Positions 23,997 through 35,813 of a stretch of 64,000 nucleotides of DNA are shown here, piece after piece. The position numbers and the translations under genes were made by a program. A model generated the notes under the pieces. It was given only the letters and a program-made list of their open reading frames with translations. It did no database searches and was not told the origin of the DNA. The stretch spans positions 92,139,741 to 92,203,740 of the forward strand of contig CM041465.1 of NCBI GenBank assembly GCA_023213395.1, given 5' to 3'. Source of the stretch: Cycas panzhihuaensis (Eukaryota; Cycadophyta). Numbering within the stretch: position 1 is the first letter of the stretch; each line of letters opens with the position of its first letter.

Positions 23997-24351
23997 TATT
24001 GATATATTTAAAGAGATCATTCATATTCAAGAATAATGGAATAATATTGAGAATATAATATAATGCCATTAACTCAATATGAAAGGAAGTATATCACAAC
24101 ATCTCCACATCCATAATAATATCTTAGTAGACTCCATCTTGACTCAATATATTCTACTCTACCTCAACCACTTATTTATATATCACAAGTGGGAGAGAGT
24201 AGGACTACATATGTTACATGTGGGATAAATAACCTCTTACACAACCACCTACATAACACTTGTATATTGACCAATAATCTAATAACCACTTATATGCACA
24301 AGTGTGTATTACATGCATTGACATTTACACATTAAACATTATCTTCTAACA
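23997..24351 (-). repeat. TR-GAG-2 5' LTR (355 bp)
   Basis: On the minus strand it begins TGTTAGAAGATAATG, close to the LTR start of TR-GAG-1 (TGTTAGAATATAATG). Confidence 0.94.
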
Positions 24352-25000
24352 TTTTTTATCCTTAAATAGATAAAAGAGGGTCTCTCTTATTTAATCCTAT
24401 CAGTGGCCCTAATGGCCTTACATATCATTGGAGGGCTTAATGGCCCATACACAAAACTTAATAGTCAATATCAATACTTAACCCCTTTGATGGTTTCCAT
24501 ATGCTAGAGCCTTCTTTTACTTAAGAAGATGAAGTTTGTTATAGGTCCCCCCCTTTGATATATTGAGTCCTTGAATCATTAGAGATGAGGGTATTGCCAG
24601 ATAAATTCTTTAAATTCCTAGGTTTCTTTATCTGCATCACAATCTACCCACTATATGAGATGCTCAGAAATAGTGTGATTTTAGACATGGCATTGTGGTG
24701 TCATCTCAAGTGGACCTAAACTAAATATATCTCAATCAATGGGGCATTTCCTTTATGTCAATCAAGATTAGGAGATATAAGGTTTAAGATGACCTAAGTA
24801 ACCATCTTTTCCTAACTCCTAAGAAGGAGTCTTCACCTAGTTATGTCATTAAGTAACATATGAATGAGGAACATGATAAAAGGATTGGATATATGGGATG
24901 GTAGAATCCACTAACTTACACAACTGAGTGAAGTAGTTCTAAGTTTAGAGCTTCTCTAACAATATTTTCTATGTCCTTCCCAAGGACTTCTATCCTTTGA
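24352..25000 (-). mobile_element. Chromovirus G2: 3' LTR right piece and chromodomain end of pol
   Basis: 24352-24540 completes the LTR begun at 19.9 kb. The reverse complement of a purine tract (tcccccccct) follows near 24547. On the minus strand, 24680-24585 reads SEHLI and then DADKETWEFKEF, corresponding to the chromodomain EYLxxW...ATWE. The upstream stretch 24850-24690 fits the region between integrase and chromodomain. Readability ends near 25000. Confidence 0.65.
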
Positions 25001-27343
25001 TTCTTTCAACTTTTTGAGTTTTACTTGAATAAAGGGAAAGGGTTAAGCAAATGGAAAGGTTTTCTTTCTTTTTTATTTTTATTTAACAAAATGAAACAAA
25101 TTAAACAAGATAACCAATGAAGTAACAAGACCTATTCTACCTTCAACAAACAAGCAAAAGAGAACTAGATATATGTAATATATTTTTTGTCTTCTTTTTA
25201 CTTTAGAGATGAAGCATACTAATGCAAATATGAAACTATCCTTTTAGATGCAATATGCACACTTTACTATGAAAGGAAAAGCACTAATAAAAGATACAAC
25301 ACACCATGCAATTGCTTTATACAAACCTTCAAAGAATTTGATAACATGCTATACTAATTGAAAGATATTTATGTCAACCACATGTTATCTTTTCTTTGAA
25401 TGAATGTTCTACAATGCAAAAGGGATATACATAATGTTAAAGTTGCATGCAAATAATGAAACCTCAATTACAATCCTTATGTAAGAAAACTAGCTATACA
25501 ACTTCAAGATTCTATCATAATTAGAGTAAGAGAGACTCCAAAAGGATCCTTGAATCTCTAGTAGTCTGAAAAATCAAGTATATATTCCATTCAACACTTT
25601 AATTTTTATTTTTTCTCAAAAGAAGAAAACAAACCTAAAGTGAAACCATGCAATTAATGAAACCAAGATTTCTTTCCTAATACAAAATCTGCCTTAGAAT
25701 GGCTCTTTTCTTTCAATTGATCAATTCTTTCCAAATTTCTCCTCCAAAACAAGTAAAGGAAAAAAAGAAACAAATAACAAGTGCTAAACCACAACCAAAC
25801 ATGAGCCAAAAGGAATGATAAACTACTTGGAATAGAGACTGCTACAGAAGAATGGGAAGAGATAGTTATTTAAATGGTGGAGAGATGGCCATGCCCCACC
25901 TTAGTCTATCTCTTATAAACCCCATAAAGGGTTGACCTTTCAGGAAATATTCTAAGCTAAAAATACATACAAGATCACCACAATAACCAACTAAAAGAGA
26001 GAGCAAATTCTAAGCAAGAAATCACATAGGAAAGACCTTACCAGTTTAGAAGAATTTTGAGGCTGAAAACCTTGAGAAAAACCATAAAATTTAAAGATCA
26101 AACCATACATATTTGAATATCAGTAAAATAACAAGTCGCAACATCAAAATCTTCTCTTGGTTTCATCCATAAGCATCACCAAAATCAATCTTGAAGTCAT
26201 AATAGTAATAGTCCTAAAAAAATCTCTTAAAATTCATACAAAACTTTAAAAAATCACAACCTTAATTTTTATCACAAACAACAATACCCTTCTAATCATT
26301 CATGAGTGACGAAAAGATAAGATTCCATCAAATTTGGGCAGTGACATGTAAAAATAGTACACTAGCTAAGTTTTATATGCATAATAGTAAAAAACATGAC
26401 TAGTCATATTTTTAGACCTACTAAAATTATGACTTTACTCTAAAAATATGATCGGTTGCATTTTTGGTAGCACAAAAAATGCAATAAATAGAGAAGTAAA
26501 AATTAACTCATAAAAAAATTAAAAAATAAATTTTTAATATAAATTGAAGTATAAATGACTTTATGAATAAGTAAAGAGGTACAAAATAAGATGAAAATAA
26601 TGAGCACAAGCCCAAAAATGATAAAAAAATATAAATCATGGGTGAAATCAAGAATAAAACTTAAAAATAAAGTGTTTTAGAGGAAAATTTGGATTGTAGT
26701 AATCGTAAAAGAAAATTTTAGTGCCATAGTATTAGTCATCAGCAAGTGATATTATAACATACATCATATCATCATTCATCATATATCATAAAGTAAAAAT
26801 TAATATATTAATTTATCAAACATGGCCTACTCATCACTAAATAAGTCTATTATTTACTTTTCTCATGGAACCATACAAAAGCTATACCAAAAGTCATAAA
26901 TATAAATAAGAGGCTAGGTTTTGGTGAAACATTTACCCCCTTGACACTTGAAGCTCATACCCTAAGAAGAAACTATGATGGTGAAAGGTGGAAATGATGA
27001 AGGTGATTATTCTTTAGTCAAATGTGAAGGAAACCAAATGAAGCATATGAATGATAAGGTGAAGAATCTATATGATCTAACTTGAAACAAATTTCCTATG
27101 GTAATAAGACCAAAAAGACTCTCACTAACAAATCTACCAAAAGGATTAGGCTTCTACTACTAGAAAGTCATTATTTACATCTCTTTCCCAAAAGGATTAG
27201 GCACCTATCATCACTGAAAATCTACTTAAAAGGATTGGGTATCCAACACTAAAGAAAGATTATCTAATGCCCACAAACTGGATGGGACTTAACCGCTAAA
27301 TACCCACAAATTGGATGAGACTTTACTATATAATTAGTCATAG
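25001..27343. other. Unassigned AT-rich region
   Basis: No coding pattern on either strand. A block near 26330-26480 with repeated 'aaaaayatgayt' words resembles one at 28230-28420, suggesting two copies of a repeat component such as an untranslated region or LTR of a large gypsy element. Confidence 0.4.
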
Positions 27344-27745
27344 TTTGTCTCTCTTTAACCACATATTAGAGGGAAATCTCTTTGTTGAAGTAAAAATAAT
27401 AAACTATTATAGTTTACAAGACCATTAACAAGTGATGTGTTGGACCAAATCCATCATAGTTTAGCCTTATTAATAGAGTGAGGGCTTTCGAAGGTTGATT
27501 ATCATAGTTCAACCTCATTAACAATTATCTTTTGGAGGGTTCCCTATCATAGTTTAGGCTCTTTAATCAATAAAAGGGGGCTCAGACCTAGATTCTATCA
27601 TAGTTTAGGCTCTTTGACAAGTAAACGAGATCTCAGAGCTTTATCTTGTCATAGTTTAGGCTCATCAATAGGTGAAAAAAGGCTTATAACATTATCTTCT
27701 CATAGTTTAGGCTCATCAATAAGTGAAAGAAGGCTCATAACATAC
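27344..27745. repeat. Degenerate tandem array, about 50 bp unit
   Basis: Six to eight diverged units, each containing a form of tcatagtttaggctc, start near 27346, 27454, 27502, 27547, 27597, 27649 and 27700. Spacing is 45-52 bp in the better-preserved part. The same word occurs twice at 32643-32700, just downstream of a minus-strand gypsy integrase end. The array may therefore be the untranslated 3' region of a gypsy element. Confidence 0.75.
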
Positions 27746-28489
27746 ATTCTAGAAACCAACTTGAAAGATCCATGTAAAAAGAGTTAGTATGAGGTGATGG
27801 ATTTTGTCTCCAAAAGAAGATAAGCTCTAGGAGAAAGTAAACATGTCCAAAAATGATAATTAAAGCTATCAAAGCAAAAACCAATAGTTTTTAGTATTCT
27901 GAAGTAATTTTGATGATAATGATGACTAAAGAGGGCTATAATTCACTTTGATGGGTTCCATAGATGCTAGAGAAAATTCTACCTTAGAAAAAAGAGAAAA
28001 TCCCCTCCCTTTTATTAAGAAATTTGATAAGAAAGGAATTTCATTTTCACAAGAGGGAGGAAGGAAAATAGGCTACCCAGAGGCCATTTCTCTTATTTCT
28101 GAGGCAATCAGGAGCTCTTTCTAATAGAGGACTAGCTCCAAAGAACTATCATTAGTAGGATGGAGCAGAGAGCTAGATATCTAATAAGTCATAATTATTA
28201 TTTTTAATTTTTTTATTTTTTTTGTTGAAAAATATAGTGATACAGCATGAAAAATGTAAGCACTACACTAAAAACATGATCAATTAGCAAAAAACATGAT
28301 TACGAAGCCAAAAATATGGCTTTGTAATTTTGGACAGTCAGAGGAAATCGTGTTTTTTACTGTGAAGACACATTTTTCACTATGAAGTCATATTTTTAGT
28401 TGTAGGGATACACTTTTAAAATTTTCTGAAGGAAATCTTAAAAAATAATTTTTTTTGAAATGAAATTAAAGTGCTAATAAACTCTTTAA
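27746..28489. other. Unassigned
   Basis: No coding frame. It contains the second copy of the 'aaaaacatgat' rich block (28230-28420). Confidence 0.4.
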
Positions 28490-29760
28490 TATAATGTAGC
28501 CTTTGGATGGAGTAAAGACATGAGAAAATGAGGGAATAGCCATCAGGGAGCTAGTTAGCCAACTAGATGAGGTAGGATGGGTGATCTTAAGAGCATGTAA
28601 ACTCTCACAGGTGAGTGGATCCACTGATGGAGCACATGATCTTACATGAATTTATCAGTTGTTAGGTCCTAGGACATAATGTCTTCAGAGTACAAGCTAT
28701 CAGAGAGATCAAGATCACTCTGAGAGATATGGCGAGGATCCTAGGAGTGAGCTAGCATGGAGAGTAGGTGAGACTTGTCAAAGTGATAGACAAGGAGTCT
28801 CAAATGTCATGCAGTGAGAACCTGATAGGCTTTACTAATCAAATTAGCTAGATGGGATATCAGTAGAGGCTATACAGATGGCAGGAGATATTCCTATGGT
28901 TAGGAGGATTATTGCCTTGATTATTATTTATATGATAGCCAAAACCCATAATTTCATAGGGGTTCTAACTCAATGGATAGGCCTGGTGAGGAGGTGCAAG
29001 TAGGGGATCTAGATTAACTGGGGACAATATATTATAGATAGCATGTATCACTGGTTATTGAGGATTAGGAGGATAGGGAGAGGAGGATTTTCATATAGCT
29101 TGATCTTGATGTGTTGGCTATATAACCATAGTCTACTCATGAGGCTAAGAGGAGAGCTAGGATAGTTAACCATTACAGATCTGGGGATGAATAGGTGGTA
29201 TATAAGGTTGAGGATCTATAACAGGCTAACTATCATGGCCAAGAGTACATATAGTCCTATCCTCAGTAGGATGATAAGGAGACAGCTCATAGAGTACCCC
29301 TATGTAGATCTACCATGATGGAGTGATGACAAGATGGATGTCACAAAAAGAGGGGCAATAGAGAAGGCTCTTGTTGTTGGTGAGGGAAGAGGCAGAGGAC
29401 GAGATATAAGAGGATGAGGTGGGAGAGATGGTAGGGGTGGTGGAGAGTTAGGATGAGGAGGCAAGGGAGGTGCCTTGACTAGTGGAGGAGCAGGAGGAAG
29501 TCAACAAATGCTAAAGAGAGCCAGTGGAGCACCAGGTGAGGATAGAGGAGGCTCCATATAGAGCATGGAGCTAGGCTCGATAGATTGATAGGGTAGAGGA
29601 GAAGGGAGTAGGGCAGGAGAGGTTGAGCCTATCCAGAAGGCTCCCCATGAATCATAAGGAGAGGGAGTACCATCAGTTAAGAAGATAATAGGAACAGACC
29701 CAATAGAAGCAGATGTACCACCAAGTATAACATTTAATTTATTTATCTCATGTTAGGTTA
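28490..29760 (+). pseudogene. Decayed coding region, possibly plant-mobile-domain or plant-transposon-protein-like, with RG-rich tail
   Basis: The region is clearly less AT-rich than its neighbours. In shifting plus-strand frames it reads IREIKITLRDMARILGVS (about 28690-28750), like the 'TLxDVxxLLGLP' start of plant mobile domains. It then reads VEAIQMAGDIPMVRRIIA and KTHNFIGVLTQWI (28860-28975), then INWGQYIIDSM (29015-29047), and finally a Gly/Arg-rich stretch (GEGRGRGRDI, 29381-29500). Such proteins occur in plant transposons and some gypsy elements. I have not proved the family. The minus strand gives a Pro-rich reading that I think is a shadow. Confidence 0.38.
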
Positions 29761-30351
29761 TATTTCTTTTTCATTGAGGATTTCTTGTTCCAAAAACCAG
29801 ATCATAAATTACATGTTTTATTGGATAGATGATAAGGTCATGACCTTGAGAGAGGTATAAAGGACATTGGAGGTGATATTCCCCTATGTTCTAGTATCGG
29901 AGGAGGCACTAGCATGGAATATAATAGACTATACCTTATTGAGAAGACATATTGACTACTATAGCCACACTTTTTGAGCTTGAGATCTTTATATGGATAT
30001 GAGAGCAGGGTTGAGGACATGAGAGCTGGAGCTAAAAGTAGTTGAGGATGAGAGATGTCATCTACGCAAGATGGCATTGGCTCAGGTAGGAGCATGGGCT
30101 ACCCCATTAGGGAGTACGATAGTATAACAAGGATGCCATGATCTTCCACCTTGCAAAGAGTCTATACGTGGGTAGGCTTTAGATCGAGGGGAGAGGGGAT
30201 ATATAGGTGCTCTAGAGGGATCTCATTATGAGTCACAAAGATAAGGGTATCTTACATTATATAAGGAGATAAGAAAGAGATGAGAGGCATTTTGTGAGCC
30301 TCGTTATATACCATAAGCCACATGAGTTATAAATGTACTAAATATTTTTTA

Positions 30352-30409
<58 letters not shown>

Positions 30410-31219
30410 CATCTTTTCTTAAAAACTTGTATATAGAAACTTGACTCTAAACCCTTTACCCATTATTTCCTCTTTAAGATTAAGCATAGGATACATTCAT
30501 CAGCTTGATAGTCCAAAGCAACATATAATAATTTTATCATTTTTCACTTTTGTTTTTGTTCTTTTGTAGTTATTTTTTAGATTTTTGCCATGATATATAC
30601 ATGATAGTTTATACTCATTCTAAAGTGAGATAGTTCAATAAAGAAAAAGATTATAAGAAAAAGTGAAAAAAAGAAAATAAATAAAAGACAAATGAGAGCA
30701 AGTGAAAGGTTTACTTATTCTATTTTTATAAACATAAAACCATATGAAACAAACGATAATAGGTTTATAAAAGTAGAAGATGGAATGATATGAATCCTCC
30801 AAAAGGAAACTCATATAACTCACATCATACTCCTGATAGATTTTATAAATATAGAATAAAATCCACATTTATACAATATATCATAAAGAAAATAAGTTGT
30901 TTACTAAATAAAAAGTTAATCCCATTTAATAAACAATTATAGCCATTCAAGTATATTAGCTTATTCATTGACTCCTTCCAGGGACAAGCAGCTTTTAAGG
31001 ACTTATCCCCTACCAAGATACTCCATAACCCAAGATTACCATGTGGGTCTATCTATTTCAAATACTTTATTTCAATCTTCTACCTATCGTCTTAATCTTC
31101 AAACTACTTAAATCTACATTTTCCCGAACTAATAGTTTATACTTGTTACAGAGTGTTAGTTTATACTCATTATAGAGTGGTAGTTTATACTCATTCTGGA
31201 GTGAGGTGCCCTCAGCTAA
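29761..31219. other. Unassigned; contains a (TA)n tract
   Basis: 29838-30095 is open on the minus strand for 85 codons without known motifs. 30359-30405 is a pure (TA)n run. The rest shows no pattern. Confidence 0.45.
30359..30405. repeat. (TA)n microsatellite, about 47 bp
   Basis: Uninterrupted TA dinucleotides. Confidence 0.96.
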
Positions 31220-31689
31220 GAAGGTAAAAGCCAATGAAAATGATCATCCAAGACAGAGGAAATAAGACTGTCAACTTCAACATTAAGAGAATGAGGGATA
31301 TATTGAATGGTAACTAAAGTAAAGAGAAATAACAATGATAAAATTTGATGATGAAGGAGAAAGAGTCGTGGTGAGTAAACCTGATACATCCCAACTAACT
31401 GATAGACTATAACTTAAGAGTCAACATGTATAATAATGGGTCCAAGGTAAAAGTGAGAAATATCAGATAAGACTCCTATAATAGCAAGATACTTAGCTTC
31501 ATTATTAATTGCCCTAAGTATAAAAGATCCTATGGAAAGGAGAAGATTTTTTGATTGGCTATAAATCATCCAAGCAAAAGCAGATAGTCTTAGGTTTCCC
31601 CTACTACCTCCATCAGTGAATATACTTAATGCCATGGGAATAATAGGATCAAAGTTTGGAGATAGTATGATCAATAGAGGAAGGTGCAA
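31220..31689 (-). pseudogene. RNase H domain with DGGSRGN motif, retroelement-derived
   Basis: On the minus strand, 31689-31414 is open and reads LSIFTDGGSRGN (first Asp), INNEAKYLAIIGVLSD (Glu) and IIIHVDS (second Asp). After a stop it continues in frame with VYQLVGMYQVYSPRL and, near 31290-31260, HSLNVEVDSLI. The last holds the His and final Asp of RNase HI. All four acidic catalytic positions and the His are therefore visible. The GGSRGN form is typical of the extra 'archaea-like' RNase H of plant Tat/gypsy and some L1 elements, not of copia. It lies about 1 kb downstream of the integrase end at 32.7-32.9 kb on the same strand. Confidence 0.78.
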
Positions 31690-32024
31690 GAATAAATCAA
31701 TAAAGAGATGGTAATGGATAAAATTAATTTTGACTATGGTGAAGAAAAAGAAGAAACATAATTGGGATGATTATGGTTGATACTAGCAATGGTGTCAAGT
31801 AGGGTTTGATCGTAACTGAGGCCACGGTGAACTCAAGCAGTTAGATCTAAAAATCTTGAATGACTCACTTAAATGAACCCAACATATAGATAGATAGGTG
31901 GAGACAAACTCATCATGCAACTTGCCCTAGATTACAAGAGGATGATAATAATATACTTTATTTTACCTTTTACCTTTTTCTTTTCTTTCTTCTCTTTTTT
32001 TTTTTTTTTCTACTTTTACTTTTA

Positions 32025-32074
<50 letters not shown>

Positions 32075-32642
32075 ACAAGAAGGGAATTATAATGATCCAA
32101 TTATGAAATTCTTTTTACTTAACATAATGAGGATTCATCCTTTTCAATAGAATCTAGAACAAAAGGGACTAATCTCCTTAAGGATCGAACCGCGAGAAAG
32201 GACGAGATCAAAATCATGGGGTCTCTAAATATAAAGGGAAGGCAACAGAATGAGTGTTCACTTCAAAAGATAGATGGAGTAAACCAAGGATGATAAAAAT
32301 AATCAAAAGAAAATAGTAAGTGATGTATAACCAGAAAGGAATCCTCAAGGTGAAGTACTAGCAAATGAAAGAATGATCTCAATTAATAACCAAGTACTTA
32401 AAGTTAATGGAAGTGTTTCTCTTTCAAGGATGAAGATATGAGAGAGTTGGGGACCCAAATTCTCCTTTGAGTACAGAACTTAAAAGAGAGCAAGATCCAA
32501 ATATGGTGCCAGAAGGCTCACAATCAGTGCAGATGCTAGAAAGAGAAAAAGACTTATATGATTGTTAGTGGAATCTCTAATAAAAGCAAAATAACACTCA
32601 TTAGAATGCAAGAAAAGACCAAAAAGAAAAAGAAATTACCCA
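31690..32642 (-). other. Noncoding spacer between RNase H and integrase end
   Basis: No coding pattern. It includes a poly-T/poly-C region and (CT)n at 32029-32070, which is a purine (GA)n tract on the minus strand. Confidence 0.5.
32029..32070. repeat. (CT)n microsatellite, about 42 bp
   Basis: Pure CT dinucleotides. Confidence 0.96.
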
Positions 32643-32721
32643 TAGTTTTAGCTCATTAGCACAAAAGAAAGGATTCAGAGCCATAGTTTATCTTCATTAT
32701 GGAGGTGAGAAATTCATGCTA

Positions 32722-32903
32722 CTAGGTATAAAACTTTCTCAAATATTGAGAATTAGTAGGTGTTTTAAATTCTAAACCTTCCAACATCAAAATTTGATAA
32801 GCCTTGTTAATTAAATCTTTAATTACTAAAAATGGTGCCATCCACTTAGGAGAAATTTTACATTGTTTATCGTGAAAATACTCTGACTTTAACACCTTAT
32901 TGT
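32722..32903 (-). pseudogene. Gypsy integrase C-terminus, cut by Copia-A
   Basis: Minus-strand reading: NNKVLKSEYFHDKQCK, ISPKWMAPFLVIKDL, AYQILMLEGLEF, YLRKFY, then stop. This is the 'KxxPKWxGPYxV...aY.L..l.G....' beta-rich end of Ty3/gypsy integrase, as in Tat-like elements without a chromodomain. Copia-A is inserted at 32904, so the open frame to 32982 runs into LTR sequence and the rest of this pol lies beyond Copia-A, outside the window. Two copies of the catagtttw word found at 27.4 kb follow downstream. Confidence 0.83.
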
Positions 32904-33262
32904 TGTTGGGATAATACCCAATATGAAAATATGTGCACCCACCTTGGGCCCCTAAAAGGCATCTTGGGCCTCTAAAAAGCACCTAAGGCCTCCTAAAGCT
33001 ACCAAGCCACCTAGAGCTAACATGGAGCCACCAATGCCACCTAAGGTAAGTTATTTTATTAATGCATTTAATATTTTATTATTTATTTGATTTTTTCATT
33101 TGATATCAAGTAGAGGTACTTGCCACCTCCCTAAAACTATATAATAATAGGGAATACCTCCCTAGTATTCTTTAACACTACCATTTAATATACAAAAATT
33201 ATTTACCTTGTGATGATGAAGTACAACTTGTGATCCTCCCACTCAGCTCTTTGATGCTATCA
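32904..33262 (+). repeat. Copia-A 5' LTR (359 bp)
   Basis: It starts TGTTGGGATAATACCC and ends CTATCA. It aligns with 51802-52147 in blocks (gggcccct, ggcctcctaa, cacttgc/cctaaaactct, aatacctccct, cagctctt/ctgctcct). The minus-strand gypsy integrase frame is lost at its left edge. Confidence 0.85.
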
Positions 33263-33264
33263 TT

Positions 33265-33275
33265 TGGTATAAGAG
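33265..33275 (+). other. Copia-A primer-binding site
   Basis: TGGTATAAGAG, one change from TGGTATCAGAG, two bases after the LTR. The aligned site in Copia-B is at 52150. Confidence 0.82.
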
Positions 33276-34955
33276 TGAACTTGGTTAATAATTATTTGTG
33301 CAGATTTAGCTCTTCATATGCTTAATGAAAGTGCAACGTATAATTACTTATTGGATTCCTAGAAAACTCATCTACCCACTGGAGAAATCAGTTTGAAGTT
33401 TTACCTCTCTTGAAAGAAGATCTCATCCTTTGAAGGCAGCTCTCTACAAACTGGTCACTGTCACTTTACTAGGTTTTTATGAGTTTATATATAAATATTT
33501 TTTATTTAAATAGTTCTCCAATATCATTATAAGTGATAAGATTGTATTTTTACCTTGCCTTAGCCAAGCTTTCAGTTTGTTTTCTCTAGTATTATGTGTG
33601 ATATTCCATTATTTATTTTTTTTTGCTAGGCTCTTTTATTAGGTTTTTTAATAAGTTTATATATATAAATATTTCTTCATTGACATTATATCTCACAAAG
33701 TTTGTCTGTCTTATATGAATTCTTTGAAGAGGTATCCATGTGACCTCTCTACTCCTTATTGGGCTATCATCCAAAATCTATTCTTTATGCCTCATTTCCA
33801 TTTATATGACTTCTGTATATATTATTTATGGTTGCACACTCAAAGACTTTATTTTTTTCTTATAAAGTTTCAACCTTAGTGTTTCATAATGCAGTTGATA
33901 CGTCCTTTTATAGCTGCTTGTATTACCTTAGTGATTGTATATTAGTTTTTATATTCATTACATCACATTACTTTATATTATGACATATATTCACAACCAC
34001 ATAGCATTTTTTTTGGTATAATAGCCTTGTACATCTTTGGCTCATTGCAGTGATAATTTTGCCTTCAATATCATAGAATTTAGCATTAAAAAAAAATAAG
34101 AAAGAACTCTCTCTTCATTTCCTCCTTTATCTCCTTCTCCATGAGCTTGAAGCCCCCTGTGTTATGCTCGATGGTGCTCCATTTGGGCATTGAAATATCA
34201 TGCTAAGAAGCCCCAACAATTAGCTCTTTCTTCTGCCTCTAATGTGCATGATTTGGTAGGAAACTATGGTGTTCCTCTGTGATCAATATAAGTTAGCTAA
34301 AATACACGTTGATATCCCTTGATGTACCCTACCATTTTGTCATCAAAGTCAAAGCTTGGCTTCCACACCAAAGACATGTACCCAAATACCCACATCACAG
34401 CTGTGCCATACATTCTAGGCCATTGTTGTATAGTCGCTCGAAGATTCTTCACATCCTCTCTTCGTGTTGCTTCAACCTAGTTAATAGGTTATTTATTTAT
34501 TTTTGGTGTGCTTATTTAATAGTATTCAAAATGAGAAATATATTATTTTATCATTGGATCTTATGGCATGCCCTCTTCGCATTCAAATCGATTAGTTTAA
34601 TCAATATTTGTTCTAATTTTTAGCGATTCAGTTCATTATTGATCAATGGATTAATGTTCATTTATTTTTTTTTCTAAAGTTCAACAAAAATTAAATTATA
34701 TTGAATAATTTTTTAAGCCCACGGCATGATTTTATTAATAGCTCCCTTCGTCTTTTAGCCTATGGTCTCTTTTTGGTCCATGTGACCTTGCTTTTAGTAT
34801 TTAAAGGGGTAGATTTTAAAGCTAAATTAATCCCTTTTCATAACTTTGGTTTTTAAGGAGTTTAACTCTTTTTTATATTTTTTGAGTTTCAAGCCCCCTT
34901 TGAGCCATAGTGGGTGGTCACATTGCCCCTCATGTGACCACAAACTTCTTAACTA
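33276..34955 (+). other. Copia-A leader, first part
   Basis: Noncoding. It matches the Copia-B leader from 52162 to about 54775, best near 33300-33480 and 34870-34950. The open stretch at 34309-34623 has no known motif. Confidence 0.7.
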
Positions 34956-35236
34956 TGTTAGGATTAGTAATGTAATAAGCATATCAAACCCTAATGGTGA
35001 GCAACAAAAAGATAAAGTATGTACAAAATAGACACCATATTGGAGAATTGGCCAAAACTCAATTATGAGTAAATAAGAGTATATACTTATAGTACAACCT
35101 CACCACTAGAGAGAGAACCCCATTGGACTACTTAAAGGTGGCACACATATCAAGGTGGCCCATAACTCTAATATAGAATACAAAAGATAAAGAGAGTTTT
35201 ACATAGGGCTAATGGAATTGAGTATTACACCCAACA
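34956..35236 (-). repeat. LysM-element 3' LTR (281 bp)
   Basis: Plus-strand start TGTTAGGATTAG, end ACCCAACA. The first 90 bases match 38351-38440 with six differences. Confidence 0.88.
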
Positions 35237-35290
35237 TTCCCCCCGTAATAGTCAATTACATAAATGTCGTCACTTCAATAATAAACTCAG

Positions 35291-35813
35291 GTCTCCAAAA
35301 AGGCTGTTGGATCATAACCACTGCTGCACTGAATAAGAAAGCTGCTGAAGTCCATATGAAGAGGAGTCTATCTGCCAGAATGCATGGGTTATCAGTCGCT
35401 GCAACCGCCAGTTGGGTAGGAACTCCCTTTGTATACGTGGATCAATCAGGAGCTAGCAAGAGTAGCTATATAAGGTCCCACCCCTTGCTCATATGGGAGT
35501 ACAAGTAGAAAAAATATGTATATATAAAGCACGTGGCACAAGGCACATGGAAGAAGTCTCCAAAAGTCTGTTGGATCATAAACATCGCCAGACCGAATAA
35601 GAAAGTCAAAGTCCATATGAAGTGGAGTCCATCTACCAGAATGCATGGGTTATCAGCCACTGCAATCGCCAGTTGGGTAGGAATTCCCTTTGTATATGTG
35701 GATCAATCATGAGCTGGCATGAGTAGCTATATAAGGTCCCACCCCTTGCTCATATGGGAGTGCAAGTAGGAAAATATAGATAAAGCACATGGCAAATAGC
35801 ACATGGCAGGCAA
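35291..35813. repeat. Two direct repeats of about 262 bp
   Basis: Units at 35291-35555 and 35556-35813 share gtctccaaaa, ccagaatgcatgggttatc, gccagttgggtagga and tataaggtcccaccccttgc. The first unit is open as part of a 98-codon plus-strand frame. The repeat breaks that frame, and no protein motif is recognisable. Confidence 0.88.

Larger units (their letters stand above)
20067..24351 (-). mobile_element. TR-GAG-2: complete minus-strand gag-only LTR element
   Basis: It is 4285 bp with two LTRs of 355 bp each (23997-24351 is 5', 20067-20421 is 3'). The PBS is on the minus strand at 23996-23985 (TGGTATTAGAGC), and a purine tract atggggagg sits at 20430-20422. Flanks TTTTC and TTTTT suggest a five-base duplication with one change. 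The only coding part is a decayed gag (21640 to about 20990). No protease, integrase, RT or RNase H is visible, so its movement must have relied on another element. It resembles TR-GAG-1 (55926-60661) in gag and layout. The long leader (21650-23984) has no recognised genes. Confidence 0.9.

Noticed and set aside
27344-27745. CRISPR-like array
   Set aside because: Units are degenerate, spacers are not of constant length, and the context is plant nuclear DNA with retroelements.
29838-30095. 85-codon minus-strand frame
   Set aside because: No recognisable domain. It probably mirrors the decayed plus-strand coding block next to it.
34309-34623. 104-codon plus-strand open frame
   Set aside because: It lies in the Copia-A leader, has no known motif, and the aligned Copia-B leader is not open there.
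35212-35508. 98-codon plus-strand open frame
   Set aside because: It covers an LTR end, a purine tract and the first of two direct repeats, and the second repeat copy is not open. No protein motif.
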